Shown piece by piece: positions 53,533-64,000 of a stretch of 64,000 nucleotides of DNA; the stretch's first letter is position 1; the number at the start of each line of letters is the position of its first letter. Source of the stretch: Roseiarcus sp963709185 (GTDB taxonomy: Bacteria; Pseudomonadota; Alphaproteobacteria; Rhizobiales; Beijerinckiaceae); NCBI GenBank assembly GCA_963709185.1, contig CAVPVQ010000025.1, positions 124,001-188,000 on the forward strand. The letters are read 5' to 3'. The notes under the pieces are model-generated. The model was not told the DNA's origin, did no database searches, and was given only the letters and a program-made list of their open reading frames with translations. The translations under genes and the position numbers were made by a program.

Positions 53533-55122
53533 ATGAACGAGACGCCCGTCTTCTCTCACGCCGCCGTCGCCGCGCCGAGTTCCCTGGCGACCGAGGCGGG
53601 GCGCGACATCCTCGTCCAGGGCGGCAACGCGATCGAGGCGATGGTCGCAATGGCCGCGACCATCGCGGTGGTCTATCCCCATATGAACGGCGTCGGCGGC
53701 GACGGCTTCTGGCTCATGCGCGAGCCGGACGGCAAGGTTCGCGCGATCGAGGCCTGCGGTTTCGCCGGCGCGCTTGCGACCATTGAACGATACCGCCTGG
53801 CGGAGGTCGAAGCGATCCCGCCGCGCGGAGCGCAAGCGGCGCTGACGGTTCCCGGCGCGGTCGGCGGCTGGGCTTTGGCGCTCGATTTGTCAGCGGCGAT
53901 GGGCGGGCGCCTGCCGCTGGGGGTGCTGCTGGAGAATGCTATTCGCCATGCGCGCGACGGCTATCCCGTTTCGCGCTCGGAGGCGCGTTTCGACGCTGGC
54001 AGGGACCAGGCGCTGCTTGCCGCGCCCGGCTTCGTCGAAACCTATTTCATTGACGGAAAGGCGGCGAAGGCTGGTGATCTTCGCAAGCTCACGCTGCTTA
54101 GTGAAACGCTGGCTCAACTCGCCCATGCCGGACTCGACGACTTCTATCGCGGCGATGTGGCGCGGGAGATCGCCGGTGACCTCGAGCGTCTCGGTGCGCC
54201 GGTGACGCGGGCCGACCTGAAGGCCTATCGCGCAGCATGGCGCCAGCCTCTGTCGCTGCCGATCAAAGGCGCGACCCTCTACAACACGCCGGCGCCGACG
54301 CAGGGGCTGGCCTCGCTGATCCTGATGGGGCTGTTCGAACGGCTGAACGTGAGGGATGTCGAGAGCTTCGCCTATTTTCATGCCTTGATCGAGGCCGCCA
54401 AGCGCGCGTTGTCGATTCGCGACGAGGTGTGCGTCGACTTCAATGAGTCAAAGCATGACTTCGCGGATTTTCTTACCCCAGAGGCGCTGGAGCGCGAGGC
54501 CGCTGCGATCGACACACGCCGCGCCGCGAGTTGGCTGCTCAAGAGCGACCGGGGCGACACAGTCTGGATGGGGGCCATCGACGCGCAGGGCAGGGCCGTG
54601 TCGTTCATCCAGTCGCTCTACTGGGAATACGGCTCCGGCTGCGTGTTGCCGCGCACCGGCGTCCTCATGCAGAATCGCGGCGTGGCGTTTTCGCTGGACG
54701 CCGGCGCGGTCAATGCGCTGCGGCCGGGCCGGCGTCCGTTTCATACGCTCAACCCGCCGCTCGCGGTTTTTCGCGACGGCCGCGTCATGCCCTACGGCGC
54801 GATGGGCGGCGACGGTCAGCCGCAGTTTCAGGCGCAAGTGCTGACCCGCTATCTCAGCGGACAGGACCTCGTCCGCGCACTCGACGCACCGCGCTTCTTG
54901 TTCGGCCGCTCTTGGGGCGCGCCGTCGGCGACGGTCAAGCTGGAGGGCGGTTTCGACGACGGGGTTGGCAAGACGTTGGCGCGCGCCGGCCACCAGATCG
55001 AGTGGACGAGCGAACGCTATTCCGATGCGTTCGGCCACGCCGGCGCTCTGATCCGCGATGCCAGGGGCGCGATCCAGGCGGCGCATGATCCGCGTTCCGA
55101 CGGGGGCGCGGCGGGCCTCTGA
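53533..55122 (+). CDS. Gamma-glutamyltransferase family protein
   Basis: Ntn-hydrolase of 529 residues that self-cleaves before a Thr. N-terminal domain: SHAAVAAPSSLATEAGRDIL with GGNAIEAMVAMAATIAVVYPHMNGVGGDGFWL. The likely nucleophile is the Thr of KSDRGDTVWMGAID (about residue 338), followed by GRAVSFIQSLYWEYGSGCVLPRTGV and GAMGGDGQPQ. No signal peptide is visible, so it is probably cytosolic, like YwrD-type members. The substrate may be a gamma-glutamyl compound or a cephalosporin-like amide; not determined. Confidence 0.9.
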   Translation: MNETPVFSHAAVAAPSSLATEAGRDILVQGGNAIEAMVAMAATIAVVYPHMNGVGGDGFWLMREPDGKVRAIEACGFAGALATIERYRLAEVEAIPPRGAQAALTVPGAVGGWALALDLSAAMGGRLPLGVLLENAIRHARDGYPVSRSEARFDAGRDQALLAAPGFVETYFIDGKAAKAGDLRKLTLLSETLAQLAHAGLDDFYRGDVAREIAGDLERLGAPVTRADLKAYRAAWRQPLSLPIKGATLYNTPAPTQGLASLILMGLFERLNVRDVESFAYFHALIEAAKRALSIRDEVCVDFNESKHDFADFLTPEALEREAAAIDTRRAASWLLKSDRGDTVWMGAIDAQGRAVSFIQSLYWEYGSGCVLPRTGVLMQNRGVAFSLDAGAVNALRPGRRPFHTLNPPLAVFRDGRVMPYGAMGGDGQPQFQAQVLTRYLSGQDLVRALDAPRFLFGRSWGAPSATVKLEGGFDDGVGKTLARAGHQIEWTSERYSDAFGHAGALIRDARGAIQAAHDPRSDGGAAGL

Positions 55123-55185
55123 AGAGGCGGCGCGTCCTGACCGATCGAGGCCACGCCTGATACGCGGGCGCTTCAGTCAACATCC

Positions 55186-56010
55186 TCAGCGAGAGTCGGC
55201 GATCGTTTCGGCCAAAAGCGTCGCGCATTCGCTTCCGGGGCGCCCGAGCGCGCGCACGATCGTCATGTGATCTTCTGCGGCGAGGATCGAAGAGCGCGGC
55301 GAAAGCGCGAAGGACGACAATCGATCGGCAAAGCGCGCCGCCAGCTCGAAGAACGGCGCGGTTTCCAGCCCGCCGACAGCAAGACGCACGACACTGTCGG
55401 CGCGCGGGATCGCGTCGCAGGGCGACCATCGCGCGATTTCCTCCGCGGTCAGATGAATTTCCGACTGAAGGAAGCTTTGCGCGATCGGCGCGAGATCAAA
55501 GAGTCCGCTGACCGCAAGCACCGAGCGGACGGGCGTGCGCGGAAACTCCGCCTCGTGCGGCGCGCGGCACACGAGATAGCTGACGAGATGACCGCCCGCC
55601 GAATGACCGCTTGCGCTGATCGTCTGGGGATCGCCGCCGAACTCCCGCGCTTGCCGCCCGAGCCAGCTCGCGGCGCGCCGCACCTGATCGACGAGCGCGT
55701 CCATCCGCGCGCCCGGCATCAGCGAATAGTCGAGGATCGCCGCGATCGCGCCTTGGGCGACGATGCTGTCCGCCAAGAAGCTGAAATCGTTCTTCGAATT
55801 GGCCCGCCAATAGCCCCCGTGGATGAACAGATGAACGGGGGCCTGCCTGTTCGAGACGGCCGGCTCGGGGAAGAACAGATCGAGCTTGTCGTCTGGGCCG
55901 TCGCCATAGGCGACATCGAGCCGCGCCGTGAGCCTTGCTCGCGTCGCCGCGCTGGAGGCGTGGTAGTCTGCGACGTGGTCCGCGAAGCGCGGGACATGCG
56001 CGCGAATCAT
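55186..56010 (-). CDS. Alpha/beta hydrolase, kynurenine-formamidase-like
   Basis: Protein of 274 residues from ATG 56010 (MIRAHVPRFADHVADYH). The oxyanion motif HGGYWRANSK (about 72-81), nucleophile elbow SGHSAGGHLVSYL, a Gly-rich loop and the C-terminal EDHMTIVRAL provide Ser and His of the catalytic triad. The HGGxW motif is typical of the arylformamidase/esterase subgroup. Substrate unknown. It stands alone on the minus strand. Confidence 0.86.
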   Translation of the reverse strand: MIRAHVPRFADHVADYHASSAATRARLTARLDVAYGDGPDDKLDLFFPEPAVSNRQAPVHLFIHGGYWRANSKNDFSFLADSIVAQGAIAAILDYSLMPGARMDALVDQVRRAASWLGRQAREFGGDPQTISASGHSAGGHLVSYLVCRAPHEAEFPRTPVRSVLAVSGLFDLAPIAQSFLQSEIHLTAEEIARWSPCDAIPRADSVVRLAVGGLETAPFFELAARFADRLSSFALSPRSSILAAEDHMTIVRALGRPGSECATLLAETIADSR

Positions 56011-56240
56011 GAAAGGATCGATCGGCTCGGGCAAAAGTCGGGTCCTCGGAAGAGTGGCTTTCAGCACTGTTCGGCAGTTTGGCCGCCCTGTCAAAGCCGG
56101 TCGCCGGCGCGATCGGGCGAGCGACGATCATTGATATTTCCGACCGTCCGTCCCTATCTATAAGCCATGCGTAGCCGTCAGACAGGTTCGGAGCTCCCGC
56201 CGGGAAGTCTCGAACGCGCTGGCGTCAGGATTTTCGGCCC

Positions 56241-60590
<4,350 letters not shown>

Positions 60591-60702
60591 GCGGCGAGCG
60601 ACGGACCGCAGGCTTCGATTCTGGTGGCCGTCAGCCTCGCTCAATCCTGGCGCGCCAGACTGCCGCGCGATCGACCCGGACAATTCGAGATGGCCCGCAA
60701 TC

Positions 60703-61542
60703 ATGGCTTCCGCCCAAACGCCGCTCGCGACGATCGTCCACCCGACCGACTTTGCGCCTTCCGGCGCCGCCGCTTTCGCTCACGCCCTCAAAATCGCGCT
60801 GATCGCCAAAGCCCAGCTTTGTCTGCTGAACGTGAGGAGCGAAAGCGAGGCGGCGCCGAGCCGCTCCGGCTTCCGGCATGTGCGCGACGTTCTCGTCAAT
60901 TGGGGGATGCTCGGCCCCGACGCCCAACCGGACTCCTTTGAACGAGAACTCGGCCTGCGGGTGTCGAGCATGAGCGTGCCGGCGAGGAACGCCCGCGCCG
61001 GCATTCTGGATTTCCTCGACAGCCACCCCTGCGATCTCGTCGTGCTCGCCACCCACGAGAACAAGCGCATGGCGCGATGGTTCGACGCGTCGGCGCAGCA
61101 GGGCGTGCTGCGCAAGGCGCGGACGGCGAGCCTGTTCCTGCGCGAGGGCAAAAGGGGCTTCGTCGACGCGCGCACCGGCGCTCTTTCGTTGCGAACAGTC
61201 CTGGTCCCGATCGACGATCGCGCGGCCTCGATTCCCGCCTTGCGCCGCATCGAAGCGCGAATCAAGCTGATCGCTCCCGGCGCGCGCATCCAACTGCTGC
61301 ATGTCGGCGAGCGCGCGCCCGAACTGATCGACGCGCAGGGCGAGGCCCTCGAACTGCCGGTGATCGCGCGCCAGGGCCCGGTGGTCGAGACCATCCTCAA
61401 GACCGCCGCGGATCTGCGCGCGGACATGATCGCGATGCCGACGGCGGGGCGCCACGGCCTGCTCGCCGCGGTGCGCGGGAGCACCACCGCCCGCGTGCTC
61501 GACGACGCCCGCCGGCCGCTGGTCGCGGTGCCGATGGAGTGA
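60703..61542 (+). CDS. Tandem universal stress protein
   Basis: Protein of 279 residues with two USP-like halves. First half: TIVHPTDFAPSGAAAFAHALKIAL, CDLVVLATHENKRMARWFDAS (residues about 9-145); second half: RTVLVPIDDRAASIPALRRIE and DMIAMPTAGRHGLLAAVRGSTTARVL ending VAVPME. The G-x2-G-x9-G-S/T nucleotide-binding signature is visible in the second half (GRHGLLAAVRGST) but not the first. Function: stress survival by family analogy; ligand not determined. Confidence 0.88.
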   Translation: MASAQTPLATIVHPTDFAPSGAAAFAHALKIALIAKAQLCLLNVRSESEAAPSRSGFRHVRDVLVNWGMLGPDAQPDSFERELGLRVSSMSVPARNARAGILDFLDSHPCDLVVLATHENKRMARWFDASAQQGVLRKARTASLFLREGKRGFVDARTGALSLRTVLVPIDDRAASIPALRRIEARIKLIAPGARIQLLHVGERAPELIDAQGEALELPVIARQGPVVETILKTAADLRADMIAMPTAGRHGLLAAVRGSTTARVLDDARRPLVAVPME

Positions 61543-61601
61543 AGGAGGGTCGCGACTGGGGGTCGAAGACCGAAAACGCTTCGATCATTACCGCATGACG
61601 C

Positions 61602-61676
<75 letters not shown>

Positions 61677-61760
61677 GTCGCCCGTCCGGGTGAGGAACCG
61701 GGAACGGGCCTGAAAAGCCGGGCGCGTTGTGCCACAGGGTCCCGGCCGATGCAACACGCG

Positions 61761-62568
61761 CTAGAGATCGATGGCGGTCTCGCGCTCCAGCTCCACCGGG
61801 CCGGTCATCAGCACGTGATTGTCGCTTTGCGCGCCATTCGATCGTCAGCTCGCCGCCGGGCAGCGTTATCCGCGCCTTGCGGTCGGTCAGATCGTTGCGG
61901 ACGCCGGCGACCAGCGCCGCGCAGGCGGCCGAACCGCAGGCCTGCGTCAGGCCGACCCCGCGCTCCCACACGCGCAGGCGGATGTGGTCACGCGCCACGA
62001 CATGGGCGAGCGAAATGTTAGCCTTTTCCGGGAATATCGGATCGTGCTCGAGCCGCGGGCCGATCGTCGCCAGATCGCAGGCGTCGGGATCGCGCACCCA
62101 GAAGATCGCGTGCGGATTGCCCATATTCACCACCGAAGCGGCGCCGAGATCGGCGCCCGCCGCCGGCAGCGCAACGCTTCTGGTGTCGGCGACGGCGCGG
62201 CTGAGTGGAATTTCGCTCCACCCCAGACGCGGTTCCCCCATGTCGACGCGGAACAGGAATTCGCCTTCGCGCAGGCATTCGAGAACGCCGGCGGCGGTCT
62301 CGATCCAAAGAACCTGGCGGGTCCCGCCCCGCATCAGCCACCAGGCGACGCAGCGCGCGCCGTTGCCGCAGGCCCCGGCTTCGCTCCCGTCGTTGTTGTA
62401 GATGCGCACATAGGCGTCGGTTCCCGCGCGACGCGGATCGAACAGCGCCATCAATTGATCGAACGCCAGCCCGTCGGCGCGATGGATGGCGCGAACCTGA
62501 TCGGCGGCCAGTTCGACCGCGCCGCCGCGCAGGTCGAGGACCACGATCTCATTGCCGGCGCCGTTCAT
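61761..62568 (-). CDS. dapF: Diaminopimelate epimerase (one apparent frameshift)
   Basis: Interconverts LL- and meso-diaminopimelate for peptidoglycan and lysine. MNGAGNEIVVLDLR, YNNDGSEAGACGNGARC (catalytic Cys) and the second catalytic Cys in LTQACGSAACAAL are present. One extra base within the AAA at 61826-61828 shifts the frame after GGELTIEWRA; deletion gives SDNHVLMTGPVELERETAIDL and a TAG stop at 61761. Homologues have about 10-15 residues before MNG..; here the reading frame upstream encodes ANTLLRRPAAK. A ribosome site (AAGGAGAGG) precedes an ATT codon at 62613-62611, so the true start may lie there. Confidence 0.9.
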
Positions 62569-62655
62569 CTTTGCGGCGGGGCGGCGGAGCAGGGTGTTGG
62601 CTGGCGCGGAAATCTCGGCCTCTCCTTGTCGTGAGACGATCCTTCGAACCAGCGT

Positions 62656-63171
62656 CTAGCCTCCGGCGCCAGCCTTGTCGATCACCCGCGCGCCCAGCCG
62701 CGCGAGCGCCTCGCGAAGCTCTGCGGCCTCGATCGGCGCGGCGTAACCCTCGGCCAGTTCCCTTGCGCGCGCGCTCGGCGGCGCGGCCTTTGGCGCGCGC
62801 TTTCCCGCGCTGTCGAGCGGCCCCTGGCGAAACGCGATCTTGCCGATGCAGCGCCAGCCGAGATGCGCGTTGACGCGCTCGATGATCACCGGCGCCGAAT
62901 GCTGAGCCTCCAGCGCGAACGCGCCCTCGACGCGCAGGACCAGCGTGGCGAGCGCCGCCGGCGCGTCAGGATCGCGCCGCAGCGTCCGCGGCCATTGCAC
63001 CTCGATCGGACGACAGCCGCCGGCGAGACGCGCGCCGGCGATCTCGCTCCAGTCGGTCACCAGGCTCGTCTCGCTGAGCCCCTGCCGCGCCAGCGCCGGC
63101 TCGACGAGTGCGCCAAGGAACGCGCCAAGCGGCGTGGCGCCGCGGCGCAGCCAACTCGGCGGTTTCGTCAT
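62656..63171 (-). CDS. DciA-like (DUF721) protein
   Basis: Protein of 171 residues. The DUF721 domain occupies residues about 15-110: LGAFLGALVEPALARQGLSE, LVTDWSEIAGARLAGGCRPIEVQWP, and LVLRVEGAFALEAQHSAPVIIERVNAHLGWR. DciA proteins load the replicative helicase DnaB in bacteria lacking DnaC. The C-terminal extension is Ala/Arg-rich. It is divergent from mutY with a 27-bp gap, an arrangement usual in Rhizobiales. Confidence 0.85.
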   Translation of the reverse strand: MTKPPSWLRRGATPLGAFLGALVEPALARQGLSETSLVTDWSEIAGARLAGGCRPIEVQWPRTLRRDPDAPAALATLVLRVEGAFALEAQHSAPVIIERVNAHLGWRCIGKIAFRQGPLDSAGKRAPKAAPPSARARELAEGYAAPIEAAELREALARLGARVIDKAGAGG

Positions 63172-63198
63172 CGGCCCCGTTCCCCTATGGTTGGAGCA

Positions 63199-64000
63199 AT
63201 GCCCCCCAGTCTAAACCCTCGCCGTGCGGATGCGAAGCCCCGCGATGCGTCCCGCCGGGTCCTCGACTGGTGGGATCGCCATCGCCGAACTCTTCCGTGG
63301 CGCGCCGAGCCCGGCGAGCGCGCCGACCCCTACCGCGTCTGGCTCTCCGAAATCCTGCTGCAGCAGACCACGGCGCGCGCGGCGGCCCCCTATTTCGAAC
63401 GCTTCATTGCGCTTTGGCCGCGCGTCGAAGACCTCGCCGCCGCCGCGCTGGACGACGTCATGCGCGCCTTCGCCGGGCTTGGCTATTATTCGCGGGCGCG
63501 CAACATGCACGCCTGCGCGCGCGAAGTGGCGCGGCGCGGCGGCGCCTTCCCGCAAAGCGAGGCGGAGTTGCGCGCGCTGCCCGGAATCGGCGCCTATACC
63601 GCGGCGGCGATCGCCGCGATCGCGTTCAACCGGCGCGCTTCGCCGGTGGACGGCAATATCGCGCGCATCATGACGCGGCTGCGCGCCATCGACGCGCCGA
63701 TCGCCAAGGCCCGCGGCGCCATCGCCGCCGCCGCCGCGGCCTTGACCCCTGCTGACCGGCCGGGCGACTTCGCGCAGGCGCTGATGGACATCGGCGCGAC
63801 GATCTGCGCGCCGCGCAGCCCGGATTGCCCAGCCTGTCCCTTGGAGCCGGACTGCGACGGCGCTGCAACCGGTCAGCCGCAGAGCTGGCCCCGCAAGGGC
63901 CCGCGCAAGGCGCGGCCGGAGCGCCGGGGCGCGGCGTTCTTCGCGCAGGCGTCGGACGGCAGCATTCTGTTGCGCACCCGCCCGCCCGAAGGGTTGCTGG
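63199..64000 (+). CDS. mutY: Adenine DNA glycosylase MutY (3' end outside window)
   Basis: Removes adenine mispaired with 8-oxoguanine. The ATG at 63199 follows TTGGAGC. Visible: catalytic Glu region VWLSEILLQQTTARAA, GLGYYSRARN, helix-hairpin-helix LPGIGAYTAAAIAAIAF with catalytic Asp in VDGNIARIMTRL, and the iron-sulfur cluster Cys-x6-Cys-x2-Cys-x5-Cys in CAPRSPDCPACPLEPDC. The C-terminal NUDIX-like domain has just begun when the window ends (267 residues visible). Confidence 0.96.
   Translation, partial: MPPSLNPRRADAKPRDASRRVLDWWDRHRRTLPWRAEPGERADPYRVWLSEILLQQTTARAAAPYFERFIALWPRVEDLAAAALDDVMRAFAGLGYYSRARNMHACAREVARRGGAFPQSEAELRALPGIGAYTAAAIAAIAFNRRASPVDGNIARIMTRLRAIDAPIAKARGAIAAAAAALTPADRPGDFAQALMDIGATICAPRSPDCPACPLEPDCDGAATGQPQSWPRKGPRKARPERRGAAFFAQASDGSILLRTRPPEGLL

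Overview
The window is a GC-rich chromosomal segment of an alphaproteobacterium, most likely of the order Hyphomicrobiales (Rhizobiales). The evidence is gene order and family content: hisB-DUF2628-hisH beside divergent hslVU; gor-DUF2059-rpiA; ybjN-proC; HAD phosphatase-ribF-ileS-lspA; dciA-like-mutY; a DUF6101 protein; a class I 5-aminolevulinate synthase (hemA); and a GTTC-N7-GTTC SOS box in front of recA. The family (Beijerinckiaceae or Methylocystaceae would fit) is inference only. Nearly everything is housekeeping or ordinary accessory metabolism. I see no prophage, transposase, CRISPR array, plasmid gene or defence island.

Layout. 1-5.8 kb: histidine genes, HslVU protease, a secreted LprI-like protein, trpS. 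5.8-9.3 kb: an acyl-CoA dehydrogenase/enoyl-CoA hydratase/SDR operon. 9.4-15 kb: tsaC/sua5, gor, DUF2059, rpiA, a structured spacer, recA with its LexA box. 15.2-20 kb: a very large autotransporter with tandem Ig-like repeats and a small secreted protein. 20.3-24.2 kb: proB and proA, separated by an antisense PagL-like lipid A deacylase, then eda. 24.4-31.7 kb: K+/H+ antiporter, PsiF, UbiK, YbjN, ProC, monooxygenase, phosphatase, TetR regulator, DUF6101. 31.8-42 kb: LysE exporter, AMP nucleosidase, RidA proteins, CitE-like lyase, hemA, aminotransferase, mscL, YeiH-type exporter. 42-48 kb: lspA, ileS, ribF, HAD phosphatase. 48-53.5 kb: csaA, trxA, and a MarR/response regulator/histidine kinase operon divergent from ilvE. 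53.5-64 kb: gamma-glutamyltransferase, an alpha/beta hydrolase, the Lhr helicase, a universal stress protein, tRNA-Thr, dapF, a dciA-like gene and the start of mutY.

A strong technical signature runs through the window. Nine conserved genes (hslU, the acyl-CoA dehydrogenase, the autotransporter, proA, the Kef-type antiporter, a metallophosphatase, the HAD phosphatase, lhr, dapF) are broken by about 18 frameshifts. Every one can be repaired by removing a single base. In the autotransporter one 291-bp repeat is 292 bp long, and its extra C is absent from every other copy. I therefore treat these genes as intact CDSs damaged by insertion-type sequencing or assembly errors, not as pseudogenes.

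The most interesting biological signals are: a 159-bp in-frame insertion of two facing GC-rich palindromes inside ileS; the homogenised Ig-repeat autotransporter; a 134-bp long-range hairpin (candidate structured RNA) between recA and rpiA; overlapping palindromes on divergent promoters between marR and ilvE; and several isolated palindromic operator candidates. I found no convincing new multi-gene system.
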